This document shows, one piece after another, positions 1 to 8,525 of a stretch of 34,368 nucleotides of DNA. This stretch comes from Treponema sp. (GTDB taxonomy: Bacteria > Spirochaetota > Spirochaetia > Treponematales > Treponemataceae), in NCBI GenBank assembly GCA_024682655.1, contig JAIKYZ010000021.1:1-34368 (forward strand), in the 5' to 3' direction. The notes below the pieces were generated by a model. It did not search any database. It was not told the DNA's origin and saw only the letters and a program-made list of their open reading frames with translations. A program made the translations under genes and the position numbers. Each line of letters starts with the position of its first letter. Position 1 is the stretch's first letter.

Positions 1-290
1 TCAGAGCGGGCGTTGCGGGCGGCGTTTGAGCCCGCAGAAGGGGGTGTGGCGAAGACCGCTTGCGGGCTGAGCCCAGGGGGAAGGCTTTCCCCCTCATTCT
101 GAGCTTCAAGCTTTGCAAGCTGCTCCATATAGAACTCGTAATTTCCAGGGAAATTCTTGAACTGACCCGGCTTGAGTTCGAGGACACGGGTAGCCAGCTG
201 CTCGATAAAACCTCGGTCATGGCTGACGAAAATTACAGTGCCGCCAAAACCGCGCAGAGCCTGCAAGAGAACGTCCTTGGAAGGAATATC
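1..290 (-). pseudogene. ABC-F ATPase fragment, inverted relative to its neighbour
   Basis: On the minus strand, from about 290 down to 1, one open frame reads as the end of an ABC-F second ATPase domain: DIPSKDVLLQALRGFGG, then the switch motif FVSHDRGF, then PGNYEFYMEQL, then a linker ending RNARS at the window edge. It aligns along its whole length with residues 178-271 of the plus-strand ABC-F at 308-1393, at roughly two thirds identity by eye. Homology stops abruptly at the Asp of the expected NHLD motif, near base 290. The fragment is far richer in G and C than its surroundings, with codons such as CTG, CGC, CCG and GGC. It has no start and its Walker A and signature motifs are missing. 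Either it is a different genome's sequence joined by misassembly, or it is a true inversion between two ABC-F copies. Confidence 0.75.
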
Positions 291-307
291 AAAAACGCCT
301 GGACAAA

Positions 308-1393
308 ATGGTAAAAATCGAAATCCCGGAATCCCTTAAAAAAATCCACTTTACCTTTCCACCGGCCCCTCACAGTGGACGCTTAGTTTTACGAATGAAC
401 AATATCTGTAAATCTTACGATGGAAAAAATAAGGTTTTAGATAATCTTGAACTGACTCTGGAAAATGGCGAAAGACTGGTAGTTGTTGGACGAAACGGAG
501 CGGGTAAATCAACACTTCTTAGAATAATTGCCCAGGAAGACCGGGATTTTACAGGAGAAATAATTCCCGGCGCCGGAGTAAAAATCGGATATTTTAGTCA
601 GGATAATGCAGAAACTATAAAAGGTTCAGAAAGTATTCTTGAATACCTGGAATCAAAGGCCCCTCTGGATCTTATTCCAAAACTCCGAGATATGCTGGGC
701 GCCTTCCTTTTCCGGGGCGACGATGTTTACAAATCTTTAAATGTACTTTCCGGTGGAGAAAAAAGCCGAATTGCCCTTTTGCAGCTTTTATTAAGTCCTG
801 TAAATCTTTTAATTTTGGACGAACCAACAAACCATCTGGATATCCACTCAAAAGATGTACTTCTTAAGGCTCTAAAAGATTTTGGCGGTAGTGTAATTTT
901 TGTAAGCCATGACCGGGGCTTTATCGAAGAACTTGCTAACAAGGTTTTACATCTTGAACCAGGAAAATTTAAATATTACCCGGGAAATTATCAGTATTAT
1001 ATGGAGCAGCTAGAAAAATTATCAGGTGGGGAAAGCCTTCCCCTCGCTTCCAAGCAGGGCTTGTCCGCTACCCTTTCTAACGGGGAAAAACAAGGGGGTT
1101 CTTCTCCCCGTAACGCCCCTGAAACTAGCTCACAAACAAAACTTTCCTGGGAAGAACAGAAAAAACGAGATTCAGAAAGACGTAAAATCGAAAGGGAAGT
1201 AGAAAAAATAGAAAAAGAAATAGAAGAACTGGAAGAAAAAAAATCACTTTTAGAAGCAAAAATGTCAGATCCTTCTGTTTATTCTAATGGCGAAAAAGCA
1301 AAAGCTGTTCAGACTCAAATAAATGAACTTGCAGAAAAAATAGATCAAAAGACCCAGGAATGGGAAAGTGCCAGCGAAAAATTAATTGATTAA
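308..1393 (+). CDS. ABC-F family ATPase, C-terminal half only
   Basis: Second ATPase domain and C-terminal coiled coil of an ABC-F protein, the soluble, ribosome-associated type with no membrane domain. Walker A GRNGAGKS is at about residues 61-68, signature LSGGE 147-151, Walker B LLILDEPTNHLD 167-178 and switch His 201. A Lys/Glu-rich coiled coil spans about 280-355. ABC-F proteins are usually over 500 residues with two ATPase domains; here the first is missing. The frame stays open upstream to about 290 and reads QKRLDK, which fits the inter-domain linker, so the gene was cut at the junction with the inverted fragment and 308 is not a natural start. Residues 240-272 are encoded by a GC-rich insertion-like stretch. 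The in vivo role (translation factor or antibiotic resistance) cannot be told from this half. Confidence 0.85.
   Translation: MVKIEIPESLKKIHFTFPPAPHSGRLVLRMNNICKSYDGKNKVLDNLELTLENGERLVVVGRNGAGKSTLLRIIAQEDRDFTGEIIPGAGVKIGYFSQDNAETIKGSESILEYLESKAPLDLIPKLRDMLGAFLFRGDDVYKSLNVLSGGEKSRIALLQLLLSPVNLLILDEPTNHLDIHSKDVLLKALKDFGGSVIFVSHDRGFIEELANKVLHLEPGKFKYYPGNYQYYMEQLEKLSGGESLPLASKQGLSATLSNGEKQGGSSPRNAPETSSQTKLSWEEQKKRDSERRKIEREVEKIEKEIEELEEKKSLLEAKMSDPSVYSNGEKAKAVQTQINELAEKIDQKTQEWESASEKLID
1024..1130 (+). repeat. GC-rich element inside the ABC-F coding sequence
   Basis: About 105 bases in frame within the ABC-F gene are much richer in G and C than the flanks and contain short palindromes (GGGGAAAGCCTTCCCC). 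They encode a low-complexity linker (GESLPL...RNAPE) between the ATPase domain and the coiled coil. The inverted fragment at 1-88 has a related GC-rich stretch at the equivalent place, encoding GESLPPG...RNARS. This resembles palindromic elements that insert in frame into exposed protein linkers. The boundaries are approximate. Confidence 0.5.
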
Positions 1394-1405
1394 AAGAGGT
1401 CTAAA

Positions 1406-2113
1406 ATGGAAAGTGCTTTATATTTAATTCCTGTAACTCTTGGCGAAACAGAGATTTCAAAAGTTCTGCCCGATTATAATCACGATATAATTGTAAATAT
1501 AAAAGATTTTGTAGTAGAAAATATCCGTTCTGCCAGAAGATTTTTAAAAAAAGTAGAAAAATCAATTGATATAGATGAATTAACTTTTTATGAATTAAAT
1601 CGTCATACCGACAGAAAATTCATAGGCCAATATCTTGAGGCCCTCAAAAATGGAAAACCAATGGGGGTAATTTCAGAAGCTGGTTGCCCTGCAATTGCAG
1701 ACCCAGGAGCCGATTTAGTTGCCCTTGCTCAGGAAAGGGGTTATAAAGTTGTTCCTCTTGTTGGTCCTTCTTCAATTTTGATGTCTGTTATGGGGTCAGG
1801 TTTTAATGGTCAGAGTTTTGCTTTTAACGGTTACCTTCCAGTTGAAGTTCCACAGAGAATTAAAGCCCTCAAAAAATTAGAAAACAAAGTGTGGAACGAA
1901 AACCAAACTCAGTTGTTTATAGAAACTCCCTATCGAAATGCAAAGATGATAGAAACAATTTTAAACAATCTAAAACCTAACACAAAAGTTTGTATTGCAG
2001 CGGGAATTACCTGTCAGGAAGAATATATAAAAACTAAGACAGTTGCCCAGTGGAAAAAAGAAAAAGTTCCAGAACTTGGTAAAATCCCAGCCATTTTTGT
2101 GATTGGAAAATAA
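1406..2113 (+). CDS. RsmI-like SAM-dependent methyltransferase (tetrapyrrole methylase fold)
   Basis: Recognisable as the RsmI branch of the tetrapyrrole-methylase superfamily, whose best-known member 2'-O-methylates a cytidine in 16S rRNA using S-adenosylmethionine. Visible motifs are the N-terminal LYLIPVTLG strand, the SEAGCPAIADPGADLV loop at about residues 90-105, and PLVGPSSI near 117-124, followed by a FIETPYRN block. At 235 residues it is shorter than RsmI (about 280-290) and its N-terminus and C-terminus are atypical, so it is the shorter RsmI-like form and its target is uncertain. The start follows an AGAGGT ribosome site, 12 bases after the ABC-F stop, so it was probably cotranscribed with the ABC-F gene. 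A 22-base palindrome lies just downstream. Confidence 0.75.
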   Translation: MESALYLIPVTLGETEISKVLPDYNHDIIVNIKDFVVENIRSARRFLKKVEKSIDIDELTFYELNRHTDRKFIGQYLEALKNGKPMGVISEAGCPAIADPGADLVALAQERGYKVVPLVGPSSILMSVMGSGFNGQSFAFNGYLPVEVPQRIKALKKLENKVWNENQTQLFIETPYRNAKMIETILNNLKPNTKVCIAAGITCQEEYIKTKTVAQWKKEKVPELGKIPAIFVIGK

Positions 2114-2122
2114 ATATTTTAT

Positions 2123-2144
2123 ACAATATTTTATAAAATATTGT
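2123..2144 (+). terminator. AT-rich perfect palindrome after the RsmI-like gene
   Basis: A perfect 22-base palindrome (left arm ACAATATTTTA) begins 9 bases after the stop codon and is followed by TTTTG. It can form a weak hairpin and may end the upstream transcript before the trxB promoter. The low GC content and short T run make termination strength uncertain. Confidence 0.4.
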
Positions 2145-2192
2145 TTTGAGCAAGTATCTTATGAATCTTTATAAAGACGATTAGAGTTTTTT

Positions 2193-2208
2193 TTGGTATA
2201 TTAAAAGT
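2193..2208 (+). promoter_or_regulatory. Putative extended -10 promoter of trxB, leaderless type
   Basis: TATATT at 2197-2202 is preceded by TTGG (a TGn-like extended -10) and followed by only six bases before the trxB ATG at 2209. There is no Shine-Dalgarno sequence. No good -35 is visible at the usual distance. Transcription would be expected to start at or next to the A of the ATG. Confidence 0.45.
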
Positions 2209-3120
2209 ATGGATACAGAAAAATACGATTATATTATTATAGGTGCCGGAGTTGCCGGATTGGCTAGTGCTCAGTATGCTGCGCGCGGTGGATTAAATAC
2301 CCTTGTTTTAGATCTGGCAGGTTCTGGCGGTCAGGTAATGCAGATTACAGAACTTGATAATTATCCTGGAGTTTTTCCTACGGTTGATGGACCAAGTTTC
2401 ATTCAAAAAATGGAAGAACAGACTAAGGCTTTTGGTGCAAAAATTGAGATGGTACAGGTTACTGCAATCGATAAAAAGGATGATAAATTCTTTGTGACCA
2501 GTCGTAAAAAGGTTTACGAAGCCCCATATTTATGTTTAGCAACTGGAGCAATTCATAAAACTTTGGGCGTTAGCGGAGAAGCCGAATTAACTGGTAGGGG
2601 AGTTTCTTATTGTGCAACTTGTGATGGTCCATTTTTTAGAAATCGTAAAATTGTAGTAGTTGGCGGTGGAGATACAGCCTGTGCAGAAGCTACTTATCTT
2701 TCAACTATAACTTCTGACCTTCATATTATTCACCGTAGAGATAAATTTAGAGCCCAAAAAGCCGTAGTAGATAAAATGCTTTCTAAAGGTGTAGAACCAA
2801 TCTACGATACAGTAGTAAAATCTATAAACGGAAATGGCAAAGTTGAATCTGTAACTTTAGAAAATGTAAAAACTAAGGAAGAATCTACTTTAGCTGCCGA
2901 TGCCGTATTTATTTTTACAGGTATTCAAGCTCAGACAGACTTAGTTGATATGCTTGCCAAAGACCAGGGCGGTTATATCAAAACTGATGAAAATATGGAA
3001 ACTTCAATGCCAGGCTTATTTGCTGCCGGTGATGTTAGAAGTAAACCTTTCCGTCAGGTAGTTACTGCTGTTAGTGATGGCGCCATTGCTGCTCATATTG
3101 TTTGTCAACGACTACTTTAG
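2209..3120 (+). CDS. trxB: Thioredoxin reductase
   Basis: Low-molecular-weight thioredoxin-disulfide reductase, a cytoplasmic flavoprotein that passes electrons from NADPH through FAD and a redox cysteine pair to thioredoxin. The FAD-binding GAGVAG is at residues 12-17, the redox-active CATC at 135-138, the NADPH-binding GGGDTA at 152-157, and the C-terminal FAD segment GLFAAGDVR near 270. The length of 303 residues is normal. It heads a plus-strand run in which the following genes are spaced by 1-22 bases. There is no ribosome site before the ATG, but a -10-like hexamer lies six bases upstream, so translation is probably from a leaderless message. Confidence 0.95.
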   Translation: MDTEKYDYIIIGAGVAGLASAQYAARGGLNTLVLDLAGSGGQVMQITELDNYPGVFPTVDGPSFIQKMEEQTKAFGAKIEMVQVTAIDKKDDKFFVTSRKKVYEAPYLCLATGAIHKTLGVSGEAELTGRGVSYCATCDGPFFRNRKIVVVGGGDTACAEATYLSTITSDLHIIHRRDKFRAQKAVVDKMLSKGVEPIYDTVVKSINGNGKVESVTLENVKTKEESTLAADAVFIFTGIQAQTDLVDMLAKDQGGYIKTDENMETSMPGLFAAGDVRSKPFRQVVTAVSDGAIAAHIVCQRLL

Positions 3121-3137
3121 GATTTAGAAAGGTGATT

Positions 3138-4823
3138 TTGAAAAAGTCTTTAAAAATAAAAATCTTCTCACTTATGCTGCTTTCCCTCTTTACCGCTGGA
3201 GTTTACGCAGAAAATCAGAAGGTTACTTTCTGGTCTAAAGTCCCAAATGAACAATTGGCCGGGGAAATCGTAGATCTTATGACCGATTCTGAACTGCTGT
3301 CTCAAACTTTTATGTTTGGCTGGGCCGGCGCAGAACCTCCTCAGCTTTTATATGACTGGGTAAACAGGGGCTTGGGAAGTGTAAAAGTTTTTGGATGGAA
3401 CACTGATGATATTCATCTTGTTGCAAAATCCATTAATTCACTGCAGCATTCAGCCAATTCAAATAGATTTCAAATTCCATTATTTGTAGCGACAGATCAG
3501 GAAGGTGGATGGATTCGTCATGTAAAGGGTGATACTTCTATTACTCCTGGAAATATGGCAATTGGAGCCAGCGGATATCCAATTGATGCCTGGTACAGTG
3601 CTTATTATATCAGCCGGGAAATTAAAGTTCTTGGAATAAATATGAACTTTGCTCCTACGGTTGATTTATTTACAGATCATGATTCTTCTATTATTGGTAC
3701 CCGTTCCTTTGGGGATGATCCTCAAAAAGCTGGTATTTTGGGTTCTGCCTTTTCTGCCGGAAGTCAGGCCGCAGGAATTATTCCAACAGTAAAGCATTTT
3801 CCAGGCCATGGAGATACAAATATAGATAGTCACGGAAGACTTCCTGTAATTGATATAGATTTTGAAACCTTTAAAAATCGAGAATTGATTCCTTTTATTT
3901 ATCTGATAAAAGAAAGAGTTCCTGCCGTAATGTCAGGTCACTTAAGTTTTCCTCAAATCGAAACTTCTGGTTCTCCTGCCTCTCTTTCAAAATATTTTTT
4001 AACCGATTTGTTAAGAAATCAATTGGGCTATAAAGGTTTAATAATTACAGATGATATGACAATGGTTGGAGCAACTTCTTATGCGGGTTCTCTTTCCAAT
4101 GCATTTAAAATGGCTCTTGAAGCTGGTAATGATATTATTCTTTCTTCTACAACTGCCAGATTGAATGAGTCTTTATGGACAAAAAATCTTGATTTAATGT
4201 CTACAGACGAAAATTTTCACGAAAGGGTAAAAGACGCCGCCTACCGGGTAATTTTAGCAAAACTTGAATATTACAAGAGTGGAAATCCAATTGCTCCTTT
4301 ATATCCCGATGAAAATGCCGTAGATGAGGCAGTTCCAGATAAAGAAGGACAGAAATTCTTTTTAGAACAGGCCTGCAGATCTGTAACTTTGGACAAAAAT
4401 GAATTATTTCCTCTTACAGAAAGTAATGGCGGAAGAATCTTGTTAGCAGGTTCTTTAAATAGTTTTTTTGCCGCTGGAAAAGAAAGATATCCAGAGGCCG
4501 GTGAATTCCGCTATAACTACGATAATGGTCCAAATGAAACTCAGTGGGTTATAGATAATCTTCCTGATCTTGCAAAAGGCTATGACACAATAGTTATGTG
4601 TGTTGCAAATGAAAATCAAAGGAAAATGGTAGACTGTCTTTACGGTATGTGTAAAAAAGTAATTATTCTTTCAACAATGTCGCCGGTAATCACAGAAGAT
4701 TTAACCTGGGTAGATACAATTCTTCTTGGTTACAGCTGGCGTTGCGATTATTCTTTGGAAGCAATGATTTCTGCCCTGGCCGGGGAATATCAAATTCAAG
4801 GAATTCTACCTTACAAAAATTAA
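3138..4823 (+). CDS. Glycoside hydrolase family 3, NagZ-type beta-N-acetylhexosaminidase, secreted
   Basis: GH3 enzyme predicted to release N-acetylhexosamine residues from cell-wall muropeptides or chitin-type sugars. The NagZ hallmark KHFPGHGDT...DSH, carrying the Asp-His general acid/base pair, and the nucleophile-region IITDDMTMVGA are both present. A GH3 C-terminal domain fills the last 200 residues. A TTG start at 3138 is chosen because AGAAAGG lies five bases upstream and translation from it gives a clean signal peptide (MKKSLKIKIF..., cleavage near VYA-EN). An in-frame ATG at 3102 exists but overlaps trxB, lacks a ribosome site and spoils the signal peptide. The presence of a signal peptide suggests periplasmic or surface action, unlike cytoplasmic E. 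coli NagZ. Substrate is inferred from family only. Confidence 0.85.
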   Translation: MKKSLKIKIFSLMLLSLFTAGVYAENQKVTFWSKVPNEQLAGEIVDLMTDSELLSQTFMFGWAGAEPPQLLYDWVNRGLGSVKVFGWNTDDIHLVAKSINSLQHSANSNRFQIPLFVATDQEGGWIRHVKGDTSITPGNMAIGASGYPIDAWYSAYYISREIKVLGINMNFAPTVDLFTDHDSSIIGTRSFGDDPQKAGILGSAFSAGSQAAGIIPTVKHFPGHGDTNIDSHGRLPVIDIDFETFKNRELIPFIYLIKERVPAVMSGHLSFPQIETSGSPASLSKYFLTDLLRNQLGYKGLIITDDMTMVGATSYAGSLSNAFKMALEAGNDIILSSTTARLNESLWTKNLDLMSTDENFHERVKDAAYRVILAKLEYYKSGNPIAPLYPDENAVDEAVPDKEGQKFFLEQACRSVTLDKNELFPLTESNGGRILLAGSLNSFFAAGKERYPEAGEFRYNYDNGPNETQWVIDNLPDLAKGYDTIVMCVANENQRKMVDCLYGMCKKVIILSTMSPVITEDLTWVDTILLGYSWRCDYSLEAMISALAGEYQIQGILPYKN

Positions 4824-4826
4824 ATT

Positions 4827-5519
4827 ATGAGTGACCGTTGTTTTAAATGTTTTAAGCCCCTAAATTCCTGTCTTTGTAAATATACAAAGGAATTAGATAC
4901 TGGGGTAAAATTTATTTTTTTAATGCATCCAAAAGAAGCCAAAAGACAGAGAACTGGTACTGGTAACCTGGCCCACATTTCCTTAAAAGATTCCGAAATT
5001 ATTGTAGGCCTGGATTTTTCAAAAAATCAAAGATTACAGGAACTTTTACAGGACCTAAAATATTTTCCAGTGATGATGTATCCTGGGGAAGAAGCCTGGA
5101 CGGCCCACAAAGAAGGTTTTTCTCAGGCTGTAGGAAATAAAATTCTTATGCCAATAATTTTAGATGCCACCTGGTTTTGTGCAAAAAAAATGATTGACCA
5201 TAATCCCTTTTTGCTGGATTTACCCAGAGTTTCTTTTTACGGAAATTATACTTCTATCTTCACTTTTAAAAGAGAACCCAAGCCTGAATATATTTCTACA
5301 ATCGAAAGCTGCTACTACTTTATAAAAGAACTTCAGTCAATTGATATGGTAGATTCAAAATTAGATCCTCAGCCTTTAATGACAGTTTTTAAGGAATTAA
5401 TTAAATTACAACTGACAGCCGAAAACGAAAGAATTCTTGGAATAAGGCCAAACAGTCACAGTTACGACGGAAAATATAATAAACTTAGAGAAATTCCTGA
5501 TTACATAGAAACAAAATAA
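4827..5519 (+). CDS. DTW-domain tRNA-uridine aminocarboxypropyltransferase
   Basis: Member of the DTW (TapT/TuaA) family, which transfers the 3-amino-3-carboxypropyl group of S-adenosylmethionine to a uridine in tRNA (acp3U). The N-terminal cysteine cluster CFKCFKPLNSCLC at residues 5-17, the LMHPKEAKR block, the RTGTGNL segment and the signature LDATW (the family's DTW with Ala in place of one residue) are visible. The length of 230 residues is normal. It begins three bases after the GH3 stop and is followed 22 bases later by the acyl-CoA synthetase, inside the trxB to lptB run. The exact tRNA position modified cannot be read from sequence. Confidence 0.85.
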   Translation: MSDRCFKCFKPLNSCLCKYTKELDTGVKFIFLMHPKEAKRQRTGTGNLAHISLKDSEIIVGLDFSKNQRLQELLQDLKYFPVMMYPGEEAWTAHKEGFSQAVGNKILMPIILDATWFCAKKMIDHNPFLLDLPRVSFYGNYTSIFTFKREPKPEYISTIESCYYFIKELQSIDMVDSKLDPQPLMTVFKELIKLQLTAENERILGIRPNSHSYDGKYNKLREIPDYIETK

Positions 5520-5541
5520 TTGTAAATTGGTTATATAAGTA

Positions 5542-7119
5542 ATGAATCTTCTTGCAAATTTTTTTGATGGTAAAAAAATATTACTTCCTCAGAATTTTAA
5601 TTTTGCATACGATGTAGTCGATCTTTATGCAGAAAAAGAACCAGAGCAAATTGCTTTAATCTGGTGTAACGATAAAGATGAAGAAAGGAAATTTACCTTT
5701 AAAGAAATTTCCGAAAAATCCAAACAAGCCGCCGCCTATCTCCAGTCAAAAGGAATTCAAAGGGGCGATAAAATTCTTCTAAGTCTTCGCAGACGTTATG
5801 AATACTGGATATTTGTTTTAGCTCTCCATAGATTAGGCGCAGTAGCAATTCCCTGTCCGTCTGGACTCTTAAAAAAAGATTTAATTTACCGTTTACAGGC
5901 AGTTCAGCCAAAAGTAATGATTGCCTTTGCAACCCAGCATTTTATGAAAGAGATTCAGGAGGCCCTGGCTTCTTTTCCTCAAGTTGAATTAGTAAAAATT
6001 TCTGGCCAAAAAGAAGATTATCAGGCATTTTCTGCAGAAGATTTAGATTTAGAAAAAATAAAAGCTCAGAATCAGGGTAGACTTCCCGGGGGTAAAGATC
6101 CAATGCTTGCCTTTTTTACTTCCGGTACAAGTTCACAACCAAAATTAATTCACCACGATTATAATTATCCACTGGCTCATATTATTACCGCTAAGTGCTG
6201 GCTTAATAATAGGGAAGGGGGAATTCATTTTTCTTTAGCCGAGTCGGGTTGGGGCAAATTCAGCTGGGGTAAAATTTATGGACAGTGGATTTGTGGATCT
6301 GCGGTTTTTGCCTACGACATGGAACATATTACTCCCGTAAATCTAATAAAAAAAGTAGAAAAATATAAAATCACCTCTTTTTGCGCTACACCAACAATCT
6401 ACAGATATTTATTAAATCTTGACCTTAAAAAATATAATTTATCTTCTTTTGAATGGGCTTGTACTGCCGGAGAATATCTGGGCTCCGATTTATATAATTC
6501 TTTTTATGAAAAAACTGGAATTCAAATTCACGAAGCTTTTGGCCAGACAGAAACAACTTTACTTGTGGGTAATTTTGCAGGAAATCCAGTAAAAGCGGCT
6601 TCTATTGGTAAGGCATCTCCAATTTATGATTTAATTATTTTAGATCAGAAAAATCAGCCCTGCCCTGTAGAAAAAACTGGTGAACTTTGTGTTAAAGTTA
6701 ATAAAGATACACTGGGAATTTCCAGGGAAGGTCATAGAACAGAAGAATTTATTTATCACACTGGAGATTTAGTTTATTGTGATAAAGATGATTATATATG
6801 GTTTGTAAGTCGAAAAGATGATATTATAAAATCATCTGGTTATAGAATCAGTCCTTTTGAAGTAGAGGCAGTTTTACAAAAGCATCCTGCTGTAAAAGAA
6901 TGTGCAGTTACAGGAGAATTTGACGAAAAACGAGGTCAGATAGCAAAAGCAAGTGTTGTACTTGAAGATAATTATCAGGCCTGTCATGAAATTGAACTGG
7001 AACTTTTTAATTTTATGAGAAAAGAAACAGCCCTTTATAAGGTTCCAAGAAAGATTGTTTTTGTAGACAGTCTTCCAAGGACTTCAAATGGCAAAATCCA
7101 AAGAGCAAAATTAAGGTAA
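5542..7119 (+). CDS. AMP-forming acyl-CoA synthetase
   Basis: ANL-superfamily enzyme that activates a carboxylic acid to an acyl-adenylate and then a CoA thioester. The P-loop-like core FTSGTSSQPKLIHH is at about residues 191-204, the A5-type motif EAFGQTETT is mid-protein, HTGDLVY is near 405, and the C-terminal catalytic-lysine motif SNGKIQRAK is at the end. The 525-residue length and the W-rich central region resemble medium-chain or benzoate-type ligases more than acetyl-CoA synthetase. It sits directly upstream of lptC with a four-base gap, so a link to lipid or envelope precursor supply is possible, but that is inference. No strong ribosome site precedes the ATG. Confidence 0.85.
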   Translation: MNLLANFFDGKKILLPQNFNFAYDVVDLYAEKEPEQIALIWCNDKDEERKFTFKEISEKSKQAAAYLQSKGIQRGDKILLSLRRRYEYWIFVLALHRLGAVAIPCPSGLLKKDLIYRLQAVQPKVMIAFATQHFMKEIQEALASFPQVELVKISGQKEDYQAFSAEDLDLEKIKAQNQGRLPGGKDPMLAFFTSGTSSQPKLIHHDYNYPLAHIITAKCWLNNREGGIHFSLAESGWGKFSWGKIYGQWICGSAVFAYDMEHITPVNLIKKVEKYKITSFCATPTIYRYLLNLDLKKYNLSSFEWACTAGEYLGSDLYNSFYEKTGIQIHEAFGQTETTLLVGNFAGNPVKAASIGKASPIYDLIILDQKNQPCPVEKTGELCVKVNKDTLGISREGHRTEEFIYHTGDLVYCDKDDYIWFVSRKDDIIKSSGYRISPFEVEAVLQKHPAVKECAVTGEFDEKRGQIAKASVVLEDNYQACHEIELELFNFMRKETALYKVPRKIVFVDSLPRTSNGKIQRAKLR

Positions 7120-7123
7120 GGAA

Positions 7124-7669
7124 TTGAGATTTAATCATTATTTAATAAAAACTATATTTTTACTTTCTCCACTATTTTTTCTTTCCTGTACAATCAAATA
7201 TGATAAGACTATGGAAGTAAGTGATGTCGTTCCAGAATTTTCCTTTGAAGGTGCAAAAGTATCCCGCTATGAAGGAAAAGAAATCAAAGTAAATTTGCAG
7301 GCAGAAAAACTGGAAAACTATAAAAATTCAAACGAAAACTTTGTCCAGGGTGTTGAATTTTCAGCTTATGATGATAATAATCAGCTTGCAACCCAGGGTA
7401 AATGTGGATTTTTATACGCAGATACAGATAAAGAAATTTATGAACTTTATGACGATATTGAATTAAACAGTATTTCTGAAAATACAAAATTCTATGCAGA
7501 TGCCTTAAGATGGAATTCTAAAAACCAGCAGTTAATTAGCGGTAAGACTTCTACTGTAAAAATTGAAAAAGACGATACTCTGATGTATGGAAGTGGTTTT
7601 TCTGCCAGTGGTGTTACAAAGACTTATGCCTTTACCGGTTCTGTAGAAGGAGAAATTCAAACTAAATAA
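7124..7669 (+). CDS. lptC: LptC-like lipoprotein
   Basis: Predicted inner-membrane-anchored LptC component of the Lpt bridge, which passes lipid from the LptBFG extractor to LptA. It has an N-terminal hydrophobic segment ending in a lipobox-like FFLSC at residues 17-21, so it may be a lipoprotein, and then an OstA/LptC-type beta-strand region (VQGVEFSAYDDN, ELYDDIELNS, FYADALRWN, GSVEGEI). The start is TTG at 7124 behind TAAGGA; no upstream ATG fits. The gene sits four bases after the synthetase and one base before lptA, which supports the assignment. Sequence similarity in this family is weak, so order and fold pattern carry much of the call. Confidence 0.75.
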   Translation: MRFNHYLIKTIFLLSPLFFLSCTIKYDKTMEVSDVVPEFSFEGAKVSRYEGKEIKVNLQAEKLENYKNSNENFVQGVEFSAYDDNNQLATQGKCGFLYADTDKEIYELYDDIELNSISENTKFYADALRWNSKNQQLISGKTSTVKIEKDDTLMYGSGFSASGVTKTYAFTGSVEGEIQTK

Positions 7670-7670
7670 T

Positions 7671-8513
7671 ATGAAAAAATTACTTTTTATTTTGCTTACA
7701 CTTTTTACCTTCAATCTCCTTTTTGCAGAAGAAATTATTTTTTCGGCAAATTCAATGAAAGGTAAATCAGGAGATTCCTCTTCTTCAACAAGATTAATTG
7801 GAAATGCTTATATCAAAACCGAAACAATGGAAATAAAAGCTGAGGAAGTGGAACTTTACGGAGAAGATTACCGTAATATTTCAGCGGTTGGAAATGTTTC
7901 GGGGGTTAATACAGAAAGTCACATGGAATTTACCTGTGACTCTATGAAATATGACCGGGAAACTAAAATTGCCAGTCTGGAAGGAAATGTAAATCTTGTT
8001 GATAAAGACAATGATGTAAAGGCTCAGGCTCAGATAATAGAATATAATCAGGAAAGTGATATTGCCGTCCTTCAGATAAAAATCAATTTGACTCAAAAAG
8101 ATAATGTTTGTTCTGGTGCCTATGCAATTTATCACAAAAAAGAGCAGGTTCTGGAACTTTCTGGAAATGCACAGATTAAACAAAAAGAAGATTTGTTCCG
8201 TGCCCAGTACATTACTTTAGATATGGACACTCAGGATATTACTCTTGGTGGAAATGTTAAGGGTACTGTAAAAGATTCTAAGTCTTCACCTTCAAGTGAT
8301 TCAGAAGCGGTGGAAGAAGAAAAGTCAAATCAGCAAAAGCCTGAAGAAGATAAAAAAGAAAATCCAGAAGAAACAGCAGTTAATAATAGTGAAGCCGAAA
8401 GTTCTGAGGAAAGTAAGGAAGAAAGCAGTCAGACAGAAGAAAGTGAATCAAAGTCTCAGGCAAGTGAAGAGCTTTCTAAGGCTAGTAAAAAATTTAAATT
8501 ATTTGGAAACTAA
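7671..8513 (+). CDS. lptA: LptA/OstA-like periplasmic protein with charged C-terminal tail
   Basis: Periplasmic bridge protein of the Lpt system. It has a signal peptide (MKKLLFILLTLFTFNLLFA, residues 1-19) followed by repeated OstA-type beta segments: IIFSANSMKG, ISAVGNVSG, IASLEGNVNL, VLELSGNAQI, ITLGGNVKG. The beta-jellyroll part ends at about residue 200. The last 80 residues are a Glu/Ser/Lys-rich, low-complexity, probably disordered tail that ordinary LptA proteins lack. It lies between lptC (one-base gap) and lptB (12-base gap). Many treponemes are reported to lack classical LPS, so the transported lipid is unknown. Confidence 0.8.
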   Translation: MKKLLFILLTLFTFNLLFAEEIIFSANSMKGKSGDSSSSTRLIGNAYIKTETMEIKAEEVELYGEDYRNISAVGNVSGVNTESHMEFTCDSMKYDRETKIASLEGNVNLVDKDNDVKAQAQIIEYNQESDIAVLQIKINLTQKDNVCSGAYAIYHKKEQVLELSGNAQIKQKEDLFRAQYITLDMDTQDITLGGNVKGTVKDSKSSPSSDSEAVEEEKSNQQKPEEDKKENPEETAVNNSEAESSEESKEESSQTEESESKSQASEELSKASKKFKLFGN

Positions 8514-8525
8514 GGGTCTAAAAGC

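Noticed and set aside
60..314. Plus-strand open frame of 84 codons at the window start
   Set aside because: It is antisense to a clear ABC-F coding fragment on the minus strand and has no ribosome site or family signal.
3102..3137. ATG start of the GH3 gene inside trxB
   Set aside because: No ribosome site is present and it disrupts the signal peptide; TTG at 3138 has AGAAAGG at good spacing.
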